The translations under genes were made by a program, and so were the position numbers. A DNA stretch of 53,606 nucleotides from Candidatus Hydrogenedentota bacterium (GTDB taxonomy: Bacteria; Hydrogenedentota; Hydrogenedentia; Hydrogenedentales; SLHB01), in contig JACQVH010000244.1 of assembly GCA_016209895.1 (NCBI GenBank), positions 1-53,606 on the forward strand, in the 5' to 3' direction. Of the stretch, positions 36,098 through 43,924 are shown piece by piece. Under the pieces are notes generated by a model. That model did not search any database, was not told the DNA's origin, and saw only the letters and a program-made list of their open reading frames with translations. The number at the start of each line of letters is the position of its first letter. The first letter of the stretch is position 1.

Positions 36098-36711
36098 AGA
36101 CGGTAGCCATCCTCGACTACGGCATGGGCAATCTGGATTCCGTAGCGCGCGCGGTCGAGGAATGCGGCGGCAATCCTTTGGTAACCGAGGATCCCGGCTC
36201 AATTGCGAAGGCCGCGAGCATCATCCTGCCGGGCGTGGGCGCCTTCGCGGACGGGATGCGGGAATTGCGCGCCCGCGGCCTGGACAGCGTGCTTTCGGAA
36301 GAAGCGGTCGAGAAGAAGATTCCCTTGCTCGGTATCTGCTTGGGCATGCAGTTGTTGGCGCGCAAGGGCAACGAAGGGGGAGAGACCGAAGGCTTGGGAC
36401 TGATCGGAGGCGAAGTCCGGCGACTTCAACCGGATACACCGGAGGCGCGCATCCCGCACATCGGCTGGAACGAGGTCGAGTTGGAGTGTTCCTGCCCGTT
36501 GTTCAGCGGAATTCCATCGAACACGGACTTTTATTTCGTGCACAGCTATCACTTCTACCCTGATCGAGACGAGGCCGTGGTGGCACGGACACCCTACTGT
36601 GGTCGTTTCGCCTCTTGCATCCAGCGCGAGAACATCTTCGGCGTGCAGTTTCACCCGGAGAAGAGTCAGCGGCCGGGCCTGACCCTGTTGCGGAACTTTC
36701 TGGCGCTCTGA
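36094..36711 (+). CDS. hisH: Imidazole glycerol phosphate synthase glutaminase paralogue (HisH2-like)
   Basis: The 205-residue class I glutaminase has LPGVGAFADG, the nucleophile motif GICLGMQ and the catalytic His-Glu in FHPEKSQ. Its start overlaps the amidotransferase stop (ATGA). Rather than histidine synthesis, its position between the WbpG-like gene and the HisF-like gene suggests it feeds ammonia to the sugar amidotransferase, as in wbpG-hisH2-hisF2 clusters. No other his genes are near. Cytoplasmic. Confidence 0.9.
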   Translation: MKTVAILDYGMGNLDSVARAVEECGGNPLVTEDPGSIAKAASIILPGVGAFADGMRELRARGLDSVLSEEAVEKKIPLLGICLGMQLLARKGNEGGETEGLGLIGGEVRRLQPDTPEARIPHIGWNEVELECSCPLFSGIPSNTDFYFVHSYHFYPDRDEAVVARTPYCGRFASCIQRENIFGVQFHPEKSQRPGLTLLRNFLAL

Positions 36712-36720
36712 CGTGACATC

Positions 36721-37479
36721 ATGCTCAAGGTGCGCATCATACCGACGTTGCTCTTCAAGGATTTCGGGCTGGTCAAAGGTGTGGGCTTCGACAGTTGGCG
36801 GCGCGTCGGTAGTGCCATGCAGGCCGTGAAGGTATACAACATGCGCGAAGTGGATGAACTGGTCTTTCTGGATATCACTGCCACCCGTGACGGTCGTCCA
36901 CCCGACTTCGCCACGGTGGACGAGATCGCCGACGAATGTTTCATGCCTCTGGCCGTGGGCGGCGGCGTCCGCTCGGTGGAAGACGCACGTTCGCTGCTCC
37001 AAGTCGGGGCCGACAAGGTTGTGCTCGGAACCGCCGCCGTCGAATCTCCGGACCTCATTCGCGAAGTGGCTGCCCGGTTCGGTTCCCAGTGCGCCGTGAT
37101 TTCGATTGACTTCCGCCGAATCGGACCGGGAGTTCGGCGAGTTTTCACGCACTGCGGTACGACGGGAACCGATCTGGATCCGGTCGAATTCGCGAAACAG
37201 GCCCAGCGGTCCGGTGCGGGCGAAATCCTCCTGCAGTCCATCGAGCGCGACGGCACGATGAGCGGATACGACATCGAAACCATTCGCGCCGTGACGGATG
37301 CCGTCTCGATACCCGTGATTGCCTCGGGCGGCGCCGGAAACTATGAACACTTGGCCGAGGCCGTCCTCGACGGCAGGGCCGCGGCCGTGGCGGCCGCGAG
37401 CATTTTCCATTTCACCCAGCAGACCCCTCGCGAGGCTAAGGAACACCTGGGCCAACGCGGGATACCCGTGAGACGGTGA
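36721..37479 (+). CDS. hisF: Imidazole glycerol phosphate synthase cyclase paralogue (HisF2-like)
   Basis: A 252-residue (beta/alpha)8 barrel: LKVRIIPTLLFKDFG at the N-terminus in place of RIIPCLDV, VGGGVRSVEDARSLL, VIASGGAGNYEHLAEAV and HFTQQTPREAKEHL. HisF couples with HisH to move ammonia; the LLFKD variant and WbpG-linked position mark the HisF2 subfamily used in surface-sugar amidination. The catalytic Asp of the first strand in HisF (CLDV) is replaced here (LLFKD), supporting a non-histidine role. Nine bases separate it from hisH. Confidence 0.9.
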   Translation: MLKVRIIPTLLFKDFGLVKGVGFDSWRRVGSAMQAVKVYNMREVDELVFLDITATRDGRPPDFATVDEIADECFMPLAVGGGVRSVEDARSLLQVGADKVVLGTAAVESPDLIREVAARFGSQCAVISIDFRRIGPGVRRVFTHCGTTGTDLDPVEFAKQAQRSGAGEILLQSIERDGTMSGYDIETIRAVTDAVSIPVIASGGAGNYEHLAEAVLDGRAAAVAAASIFHFTQQTPREAKEHLGQRGIPVRR

Positions 37480-37482
37480 GCA

Positions 37483-38202
37483 ATGCCGAATTCCGAATGC
37501 CAAATGCCAGACGAAGATCGTAGCGTACGCCGGAAAGGTGGCGGCGCTCCTCTCGCCACTAGCAGCCAGCAGCTAGCCACTGATTATTGGCGCGGCGAAT
37601 TCGGCCGAGAGTACACGGACCGGAATCCGCAGTCGGTCGAGGCCATGGATGCGCTTTACCTGAATCAGTTTGGGTTGACCCGGACCGATTTGAATCGCGA
37701 GTTTCTGGGCGACCTGGACCCGGCATCGCGCATTTTGGAATTGGGAGCCAATGTTGGCGTCCAGTTGCAGGCGCTGCGCACAATGGGATTCGGCTGCGTG
37801 TACGGCGTCGAGCTTCAGGACTACGCCATCCGCCGCGCACACGAACAGTTCGGACCGCTCGCGCTCGCGGAAGCCACGGGTTTAGACTTGCCATTTGCGG
37901 ATGCTGTCTTTGACGTCGTCTTCACCAGTGGGGTCCTGATTCATATCCATCCCGATCGAATCGGCGAGGTTCTCGCGGAAATTCATCGCACCACACGCCG
38001 GTACATCTGGGGTTGGGAGTATTACGCCGATAATTACGCACCGGTGTCTTATCGCGGCCGGCGGGATTTATTGTGGAAGGGCAATTTCACGCGCATGTAT
38101 CTGGAAAGGTTTTCCGACCTCGAATTGGTTAAGCAAAAACGTGTGAAGTATCTTGCCAACGAGAACGTGGACGTCATGTTTCTGTTGGGGAAAAAAGCGT
38201 AA
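37483..38202 (+). CDS. SAM-dependent methyltransferase of the pseudaminic-acid-associated methylase type
   Basis: The 239-residue protein has ILELGANVGVQLQALRTMG (SAM motif I), YWRGEFGREYTDRN near the start and TSGVLIHIHPDR, matching the methylase often found in pseudaminic acid gene clusters. The first ~27 residues (MPNSECQMPDEDRSVRRKGG onward) are encoded by an intergenic repeat with GAATTCCGAATGCCAAATGCC, so the true start may be the downstream TTG/ATG-free region close to YWRGEF or this is a lineage-specific extension. It lies four bases after HisF. Acts on a sugar precursor; regiochemistry unknown. Confidence 0.85.
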   Translation: MPNSECQMPDEDRSVRRKGGGAPLATSSQQLATDYWRGEFGREYTDRNPQSVEAMDALYLNQFGLTRTDLNREFLGDLDPASRILELGANVGVQLQALRTMGFGCVYGVELQDYAIRRAHEQFGPLALAEATGLDLPFADAVFDVVFTSGVLIHIHPDRIGEVLAEIHRTTRRYIWGWEYYADNYAPVSYRGRRDLLWKGNFTRMYLERFSDLELVKQKRVKYLANENVDVMFLLGKKA

Positions 38203-38213
38203 GGAAGCGGACC

Positions 38214-38957
38214 ATGTCTCGCGTCGTCGCCATTGTCCAGGCCCGTCTGGGCTCCACGCGGCTGCCCGGAAAGGCCCTGGTGCCCATCCAAGGTAAGCCG
38301 ATGCTGCAACACGTGCTCGAACGCTTGGCACGCGCCACGCGCATTAATGAAACGGTCGTCGCCACCTCGGACCATCCTCGTGATGCCGCGATTTTGGCCT
38401 GCGCCGAACACCTGGGCTTTCGCGGCATCGCCGGCAACGAGGACGACGTGCTCGCGCGTTATATAAAGGCGGCACGCTTTACCGCCGCCGAAGTTGTGGT
38501 CCGGATCACGGCGGATTGCCCGCTGATCGATCCCGCGCTCGCCGACGACGTCATCGAAGCGTTTCTCAGGGAAGACGCGGACTACGCGGCCAACGTCATT
38601 CAGCGCACGTTTCCCCGAGGCGTCGAGACTGAGGTCTTTTGGCGAACTAAGCTCGAGGAATTGGACGGGATAGTCACGGAACGCTATGAAAGGGAGCACG
38701 TGACGCCGTACTTCTACCTGACACACCCGGAAAAACACCGTTTGGTCAGCGTCGAGGCGAAGGGAGAACTCCGCAGACCCGACCTGCGACTCTGCGTGGA
38801 CACCCCGGAAGACCTTCGGCTCGTCCGTGAAATATTTGCGAGGCTTGCGCCCCAGAACCCCCGCTTCACCACACTGGATGTAATCCGACTTCTCGACGCG
38901 GAAGCCGCGCTCAAGGCCCTCAACGCGGGCATCAAACAGAAGGAACTGGAGGAATAG
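38214..38957 (+). CDS. SpsF-like cytidylyltransferase
   Basis: The 247-residue protein has the nucleotidyltransferase signature VAIVQARLGSTRLPGKALVP, ETVVATSDHPRD and RITADCPLIDPALADDVI. SpsF-like enzymes resemble NeuA/PseF and activate sugars by CMP transfer or act in spore or surface polysaccharide pathways. RBS AAGGAAG is upstream. It ends the sugar operon (11-base gap from the methyltransferase); no NeuB/PseI synthase is in the window. Exact sugar unknown. Confidence 0.87.
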   Translation: MSRVVAIVQARLGSTRLPGKALVPIQGKPMLQHVLERLARATRINETVVATSDHPRDAAILACAEHLGFRGIAGNEDDVLARYIKAARFTAAEVVVRITADCPLIDPALADDVIEAFLREDADYAANVIQRTFPRGVETEVFWRTKLEELDGIVTERYEREHVTPYFYLTHPEKHRLVSVEAKGELRRPDLRLCVDTPEDLRLVREIFARLAPQNPRFTTLDVIRLLDAEAALKALNAGIKQKELEE

Positions 38958-38971
38958 CGCCTGCAAGACCC

Positions 38972-39508
38972 TTACTGCGCGGTCGCGGCTAGACTGATCA
39001 TGGTGCCTTCAGTGTCTTTCGTCACGGTCACGTTTAGCGTGCGACTGTCTTTCTTGTATACCAACAACTGCATCGGCTGCTCGCCGGACTGCGTGACGGA
39101 CGTCTCCTCGATCCAACCGTTGGCCGGCGCCTCCTTCTTATAATGGTCCGCTACCTTCTCCGTGGCATCCCCGGTTTTCGCCTGTACCGTGAACGTTTGA
39201 TTCTCGGCGGCCGAGCTGACCATGACCAGTGTCTGACCCGGATAGAGCGGAATATCCTTGGGAAAGTCCTCGGGAATCTCGGCCTTCTCGCCGATGGTAA
39301 CGCTTCCTTCGGTCGTCTGAATGGCCACCGAGTCCCCGCTAATGTCCACCTTGGCCTTTACTCCTTCCTTCGCGGCTCCCGCCTCGATAGCCTTTTCCGC
39401 AACCTTCTCACCAACTACTTCGCTGGCCTTCTGTCCACAGCCGAAAATCACCCCCGTCCAAACCGCAGCGACCATCACCGCCGATAAGCTATGCAACATG
39501 GTTTTCAT
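38972..39508 (-). CDS. Lipoprotein of unknown function
   Basis: The 178-residue protein has a lipoprotein signal, MKTMLHSLSAVMVAAVWTG then VIFGC; lipid anchor at Cys24 if counted from the 39508 ATG. The start is favoured by GGGGAGGAG about nine bases upstream. The early mature part is an Ala/Glu/Lys-rich helix (GEKVAEKAIEAGAAKEGVKA); the rest is beta-rich with a PxxFPKDIPLYPG motif and a DHYKKEAPANGWIEE stretch, similar to conserved lipoproteins with the FPxDxPxYPG block. Convergent with the SpsF-like gene. Function unknown. Confidence 0.75.
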   Translation of the reverse strand: MKTMLHSLSAVMVAAVWTGVIFGCGQKASEVVGEKVAEKAIEAGAAKEGVKAKVDISGDSVAIQTTEGSVTIGEKAEIPEDFPKDIPLYPGQTLVMVSSAAENQTFTVQAKTGDATEKVADHYKKEAPANGWIEETSVTQSGEQPMQLLVYKKDSRTLNVTVTKDTEGTMISLAATAQ

Positions 39509-39707
39509 CTTCGAGACTCCTCCCCACAATTTCCCACCGCATTCTACCCAATGCCAATTGACTGCAAGAAGAGATAGTATAACACACGGCCAAATTCGAC
39601 ACCGACTCCATTCGATGGATGGACGGGCACCAGACTTGATCCGTGCGAAGCGACCGATTATGGTTCACAGGCGGTGGATGTATGGGGATATCGGGGAGGG
39701 AACTTCG

Positions 39708-40046
39708 TTGAAGCAGTTGAACTCGGTCGAACAATTCGAGGCCGCGCTCGTGGATTCGGACGCGCAGCGCGTGTTCGTCTTTAAGCACAGTACCGCCTGT
39801 CCGGTTTCGGCGGTGGCCTATGAGCAAGTCCAGCGATACGAAACGGCGGCCTCGTCCGACAGTCCGCCGGTGTACCTGGTGAAAGTGATCGAGGCGCGGC
39901 CGGTATCGAATGAAATCGCCAAGCGGCTGGCAGTCACGCATCAGTCGCCGCAATTGATTCTAGTGAAGGGGCGCAAGGCGGTGTGGTCGGCCACGCACTT
40001 CGGCATTCAGCAAAGAGCGATCGAAGAGGCCCTCAATAAATTGTGA
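39708..40046 (+). CDS. Monothiol bacilliredoxin (YtxJ/BrxC-like)
   Basis: The 112-residue thioredoxin-fold protein reads VFVFKHSTACPVSAVAYEQV with the single TCP-type Cys of the YtxJ family, then PPVYLVKVIEARPVSN and VTHQSPQLILVKGRKAVWSA (cis-Pro region). YtxJ/BrxC proteins remove bacillithiol or other low-molecular thiols from proteins. Best start is TTG 39708, which has GGGGAGGG nine bases upstream; an ATG at 39678 would add ten residues without a Shine-Dalgarno site. It stands divergent from the lipoprotein gene and directly before the graspetide-like peptide gene. Confidence 0.87.
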   Translation: MKQLNSVEQFEAALVDSDAQRVFVFKHSTACPVSAVAYEQVQRYETAASSDSPPVYLVKVIEARPVSNEIAKRLAVTHQSPQLILVKGRKAVWSATHFGIQQRAIEEALNKL

Positions 40047-40107
40047 AACGCCGACGGCGTAGTAACGTCCGGGGCACTGTGCGGTAAAATAATGTTGGAG
40101 CCTTTTC

Positions 40108-40137
40108 GACACGTCAGACTCTTCAGACGCTTCTGAC
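40108..40137. repeat. Looser GACnnnTCn 9-bp array (hairpin, possible terminator)
   Basis: GACACGTCA, GACTCTTCA and GACGCTTCT follow in 9-bp steps. CGTCAGA (40112-40118) and TCTGACG (40132-40138) form a seven-base-pair stem. Related to 21507 and 34736. Confidence 0.7.
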
Positions 40138-40163
40138 GGCTCGAACCGATCGGAGGGCGCAGC

Positions 40164-40355
40164 ATGAAAAAGACGAAGGGCATTTCGCGAAAACTGTATA
40201 TCGAAGAACTCGAGCGGCCGGCGGTCGCGGTCTGTAAGTCGCAACTCGTCACGGAGGCGCTCGGTGAGTTCGGCACCGGCGGGACCGATACTTCGGCTCA
40301 GGACGGTTTAGTAACCACACTGGCCATCGGCGAGGAATGCATCAAGAGCAAGTGA
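40164..40355 (+). CDS. Candidate graspetide-type RiPP precursor (63 residues), orphan
   Basis: A 63-residue peptide behind GGAGGG eight bases upstream of its ATG. It begins MKKTKGISRKLYIEELERPA, a Lys-rich, charged part that could be a leader, and ends GLVTTLAIGEECIKSK. TTLAIGEE (residues 51-58) is the Thr-Thr-x-x-x-x-Glu-Glu core in which plesiocin-type graspetides get Thr-Glu side-chain esters. A weaker repeat, LVTEALGEF, at residues 28-36 looks like a degenerate second core (LVT-x-x-LGE). No ATP-grasp ligase, transporter or other RiPP gene is near, so the maturing enzyme, if any, must be elsewhere, or this is a decayed or unrelated small protein. It follows YtxJ and precedes a convergent phosphoesterase gene. 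Confidence 0.6.
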   Translation: MKKTKGISRKLYIEELERPAVAVCKSQLVTEALGEFGTGGTDTSAQDGLVTTLAIGEECIKSK

Positions 40356-40422
40356 TAATTCCTCAACCGCACCGCTTGCCGTATCGGGACGGAGTTCACG
40401 CTGGTCGGGGATGGGGTCGAAG

Positions 40423-41106
40423 TTACGGCCGTTCCAGACCGCATTCGCGGAAACGTTCCTCGATGCGTGTCATGTCGTATGGCACGCGGACGAATTCCGC
40501 CGTCCACGGTTCCGCTTCCGTGCTGACCGTCGCATATGTGGCAAAAGCGCCTTCGTCCGGAGGAATTCCCAAGCTGCCGGGATTGACGAACAGCGTATCG
40601 TCCACCCACCGCCAGTAGGGCCGGTGAGTCTGCCCGCATATAAAGAGGCGCGTATTTGCCGCTTCGCGCTGGCGGCGGAACAAGCCCAGGTCATCTATCT
40701 CGCGTAACCCTTCCGACTGGCTGCCGGCGGTTCCATGACAGAGGAAGATGGGTGTGCCGTCAATGGTAACGGTTATGGACTTGGGCAGGGCGCGAAGGAA
40801 CTCGAGATGGTCGCTGCGGGTTTCCCGGTGGGCCCATTCGAGGGCGGCGAATTCCTGCGGGGTCCATCGTTCCCTTAATCGTTCTGCGCTGCGCAGGAAC
40901 CGGACCGCGAAGCGGTCCATTTCGCCTTGCACGCTGGGGATGTTGCGGCTCCGCACAAGATCAATGACTTCATTCGGCCAAGGGTATCCCACAATCGCGT
41001 CGCCGGTATTCAGAACGGTCTGAATTCCGGCAGCGTCAATGTGGCCGAGGGCCGCTTCGAACGCCGGCAAATTACCGTGAATATCGCCGAAAACCGCGAT
41101 TAGCAT
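40423..41106 (-). CDS. Metallophosphoesterase (calcineurin-like superfamily)
   Basis: The 227-residue protein has motifs of the dimetal phosphoesterases: FGDIHGNLPA (Asp-His ligands), LNTGDAIVGYP (bridging Asp), a GNHD position that here reads QGEMD (Asn replaced by Glu), IFLCHGTAGS, ICGQTHRPYW (His ligands) and VNPGSLGIP. The family includes YfcE-like phosphodiesterases. The GEMD variant may alter the metal site. ATG at 41106 lacks a clear Shine-Dalgarno site. Cytoplasmic; substrate not known. Confidence 0.88.
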   Translation of the reverse strand: MLIAVFGDIHGNLPAFEAALGHIDAAGIQTVLNTGDAIVGYPWPNEVIDLVRSRNIPSVQGEMDRFAVRFLRSAERLRERWTPQEFAALEWAHRETRSDHLEFLRALPKSITVTIDGTPIFLCHGTAGSQSEGLREIDDLGLFRRQREAANTRLFICGQTHRPYWRWVDDTLFVNPGSLGIPPDEGAFATYATVSTEAEPWTAEFVRVPYDMTRIEERFRECGLERP

Positions 41107-41144
41107 GGGCAGTGATCGCCTGTATTATCCAAGATCTCCCTCGC

Positions 41145-41171
41145 TTGCGAGTTACGGATTCGCACTATAAT
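41145..41171 (+). promoter_or_regulatory. Putative promoter upstream of the PIN gene
   Basis: TTGCGA (41145-41150) and a consensus TATAAT (41166-41171), spaced 15 bases, shorter than usual. The PIN start is about 140 bases further downstream. Confidence 0.35.
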
Positions 41172-41309
41172 GCCCGTCCGTGTCGGCGTCAACCGACGAA
41201 GCACGAGTGGACGGTCCTTGCAAGAGACGCCGGCTTCGAGGATGCTGCGCAAAGGCATATTGCGTGCGGAGCAGTTGCGTTTTCCAACTGCGGCGACTAA
41301 CCTAATGCC

Positions 41310-41789
41310 ATGAAACAGAAGGTATACATCAAGACCAGTGTCGTTAGCTACCTTACGTCACGTCTAAGTCGCGATCTTATCATCGTCGCCCGGCAGGAGC
41401 GCACCCGGGAAATTTGGCAAACGCTTCGTTCGGACTTCAGCCCGTACGTATCTGCCCTGGTTGTACAAGAAATAGGCCAAGGCGATCCTGAGTCCGCTTC
41501 TGCAAGGAGCAAAGCGCTCGATGGTATCCCCGTGCTCGACATAAGTGATGCTGCCAAATCCCTGGCAAAGAGATTGATTGACGCGCGAGTAATTCCGGAT
41601 ACGCATCTTGAAGACGCGTTGCACGTTGCCGTGGCAGCAATCAAGGGGATGGATTCCCTGTTGACGTGGAATTTCAGCCACATCAACAACGCCTTTACAC
41701 GGTCGCGAATCCGTGTGGTCGTTGAAAGTGACGGCTACGTATGTCCTGAATTGTGTTCACCGGAAGAACTTATCGGAGAAGAAAAATGA
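41310..41789 (+). CDS. PIN-domain protein (VapC-like) with an unusual Lys at the first acidic site
   Basis: The 159-residue protein is PIN-like: KVYIKTSVVSYLTSRLSRDL at the N-terminus, VQEIGQGDPE, IPDTHLEDALHVAVAA (acidic ligands) and LLTWNFSHINN. In relatives the start reads VYIETSV or VYVDTSV; here the acidic residue is Lys8 (AAG; GAG would be one base away), which should weaken Mg2+ binding. The following gene overlaps by ATGA. Such PIN plus small-partner pairs usually act as toxin-antitoxin or RNase modules. Confidence 0.82.
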   Translation: MKQKVYIKTSVVSYLTSRLSRDLIIVARQERTREIWQTLRSDFSPYVSALVVQEIGQGDPESASARSKALDGIPVLDISDAAKSLAKRLIDARVIPDTHLEDALHVAVAAIKGMDSLLTWNFSHINNAFTRSRIRVVVESDGYVCPELCSPEELIGEEK

Positions 41790-41980
41790 AAGACCCAATT
41801 GTTGAAGAAGTGCGAAAGGCGCGCTGGGAACACGCGCGACGTTTTAACTTCGATCTGGATGCCATCTGCGAAGACTTGCGTCGAATTCAGCGGACGTGCG
41901 GTCACCAAGTCGTGTCCTTTCCACCGAAGCGATTGGAGTCAATCGCGGCTCGTGGTGAACACGAAGAGCCGCACGGCTAA
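41786..41980 (+). CDS. Small partner of the PIN protein (putative antitoxin-like)
   Basis: A 64-residue protein, MKDPIVEEVRKARWEHARRF onward with NFDLDAICEDLRRIQ and VVSFPPKRLES. The DPIVEEVR...DLDAICEDLR pattern belongs to small proteins encoded next to PIN genes. The ATG overlaps the PIN stop (ATGA) and GGAGAAG is in front. Sequence is charged and helix-rich, consistent with a toxin-neutralising partner. Not a known antitoxin family by name. Confidence 0.7.
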   Translation: MKDPIVEEVRKARWEHARRFNFDLDAICEDLRRIQRTCGHQVVSFPPKRLESIAARGEHEEPHG

Positions 41981-41984
41981 GCGA

Positions 41985-43922
41985 GTGTCTACCGCGTGGG
42001 CTTTCGTGTGTCGTGATGATAGTTTTAGGTGGGCGGGGTCTGCACGCCTGCCGTTGCTTATTTATTGTGTTGCCTGCTCTATAACGGTTCGAACGTCTGC
42101 TGTGGAACCGTTGGCGGCGACGGTTCCCGCATGGGCGCGGACCGGCGAGTTTCGCTATGCGCGGTGGGATGGTGGCGTCATTGAAGCTGTGAAGGGTTAC
42201 CTATCAGGTTGGCCGGGTTGGCAGGAGCCGGACCAGATTTACGCGGTGACGAACTGGTATAACCCGGCCAACGTCGAGTTGATCGAGCGCGGCGGGATTG
42301 ACTGGATTTGGGTCACGTTCAGCAACGGGTTTTCTCTGGCCGGCGAGGCCGCGCATCAGGAGCGGCTCAAGACGTTCATCACGGCGTGTCACCGGCGGGG
42401 CATCCACGTGACGGCTTACATGTCCATTTCGAATATGTTCCCGCACAGTATGCTGGTAGACGAGTCGGCCTCGAAGGACTGGCGGGCGCAGGCCAAGGAC
42501 GGTTCCCCGGTGCCATACGGGGCGGCGGATTATTCGGGATTCAAACAGGTGACACGTTGGTTGGCGTGCCTGCTGCATCCGGACTGGCGCGCGTATCAGA
42601 AGCGGCGCGTGGAGCGGGCGATCGCGGCCGGGGCCGACGGGATCATGTGGGATAACGCACTGCTGAGCCGGTGCTACTGCGCGCGATGCGAGCAAGACTT
42701 TGCGACGTGGCGGCGTGACCATGGCGGTCCGGAGGAAACCCAAGTGTGGTACGGCTATCAGCGCCACGTACTCGGCGAGCTCGTATCGGAACTGCATCAG
42801 CACGCGCTCTCGCGCAAACCGGATTTCCTGATGTACGTCAACTGCAATCGAGGCTTGTATGCCCTGGCATGGCGCTGCAACGGCGTCACGACCGAAGACG
42901 GCACGGAACCGGGCATTCGTCCGGACGGCACGGTGATCAGCAACATTGGGGCAGTGCGCTACCAGTGGGCGCTCGGCGAGAACTGGCGACCGGTGCGAAT
43001 CGAATACGGGGGTCGGCTTGAGGGCGAACGTTTCACGCAGGCCATGACGCCGCGTTCCCATCAACTGAGCATCGCCGAGTGCGCGGCCCACCACGTAGGC
43101 TTCGAGGTTTTCTCGGAAGGCGTCTTTCAGCGCGAACTGTTCTACCGCGAACCGAAGGCGTTGGCGAACCTGGAGGCCGTGGGCCGCTACAATCGTTTCC
43201 TGGCGAAACACAAGGAATTGTACCTGCGCCCGAAGTCGGTGATGAACTGCGCTCTACTCGCGGATGACAACGACGCGCAGGTGCAGGCGTGCAAGGACCT
43301 CGCCAATCAGCGTGTATTGTTTGACGTACTGTTCACCGCGCGGTTGTCGAAGGAGCAGTTGAAGCCCTATCGCGTACTGATTGCGCCGTCGGTGCGCTTC
43401 GTGAGCGATGCCCAAGCGGAACTCCTGCGCGGCTTCGTCGCGGAGGGCGGTGCGTTAGTGGTCGGCGGGCCATGTGCCGACTGCGATGCGCGATATCGTC
43501 CGCGCGAACGTTCCGCTTTGAGTGATCTCGTGCCGCCCGAGCCCGGCGCGAGGGAATCGGGCCAGGGTCGAGTCGTCTTCCTTGGTCCGAAAATCGAATG
43601 GAAGTCGCTGGCTGAAGACTTGCCGAACTACGGCCCGCCGCCCCTCGTAACAGTCGAAGCGCCGGAAACGATCCGATTCAATCTGCATGGACAGGATGGA
43701 CGCCCCGTGCTTTATCTCCACGTGCTGAACTACGCCCCTCAGCCCCAGCGAAACATCCGCGTGTATCTGCCGCGAACGGTAAAAACTGTGAAGCTCCTTT
43801 CCCCCGACTCGGTACGTCCACGGGCGGAGGGGTTACAGTCGAGCAAGGGAGAAACGACGTTTACCATTCCGGAAGTTGACATTTACTCCGTGGTATCGCT
43901 TAAGGTGGGTCAAAACGAATAA
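41985..43922 (+). CDS. Secreted glycosidase-like TIM-barrel protein with GH42-like C-terminal domain
   Basis: About 645 residues from the GTG at 41985 (a GTG at 42006 is an alternative). ARLPLLIYCVACSITVRTSA acts as the signal core. A barrel follows: GGIDWIWVTFSNGFSL, HVTAYMSISNMFPH, GADGIMWDNALLSRCYC (acidic strand end), LMYVNCNRGLYAL and EVFSEGVFQRELFYRE. The region PYRVLIAPSVRFVSDAQAELL onward matches the glutaminase-like trimerisation domain of GH42-type enzymes. Active-site assignment is not certain. Starts five bases after the PIN partner, so may be read through from it. Confidence 0.7.
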   Translation: MSTAWAFVCRDDSFRWAGSARLPLLIYCVACSITVRTSAVEPLAATVPAWARTGEFRYARWDGGVIEAVKGYLSGWPGWQEPDQIYAVTNWYNPANVELIERGGIDWIWVTFSNGFSLAGEAAHQERLKTFITACHRRGIHVTAYMSISNMFPHSMLVDESASKDWRAQAKDGSPVPYGAADYSGFKQVTRWLACLLHPDWRAYQKRRVERAIAAGADGIMWDNALLSRCYCARCEQDFATWRRDHGGPEETQVWYGYQRHVLGELVSELHQHALSRKPDFLMYVNCNRGLYALAWRCNGVTTEDGTEPGIRPDGTVISNIGAVRYQWALGENWRPVRIEYGGRLEGERFTQAMTPRSHQLSIAECAAHHVGFEVFSEGVFQRELFYREPKALANLEAVGRYNRFLAKHKELYLRPKSVMNCALLADDNDAQVQACKDLANQRVLFDVLFTARLSKEQLKPYRVLIAPSVRFVSDAQAELLRGFVAEGGALVVGGPCADCDARYRPRERSALSDLVPPEPGARESGQGRVVFLGPKIEWKSLAEDLPNYGPPPLVTVEAPETIRFNLHGQDGRPVLYLHVLNYAPQPQRNIRVYLPRTVKTVKLLSPDSVRPRAEGLQSSKGETTFTIPEVDIYSVVSLKVGQNE

Positions 43923-43924
43923 GG

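Noticed and set aside
36094-37479. Histidine biosynthesis operon
   Set aside because: hisH and hisF lie between an ATGA-coupled WbpG-like amidotransferase and sugar genes, and the HisF first-strand motif is altered.
39678-39707. ATG start at 39678 for the YtxJ-like gene
   Set aside because: It lacks a Shine-Dalgarno site, while TTG 39708 has GGGGAGGG nine bases upstream and matches the family's start.
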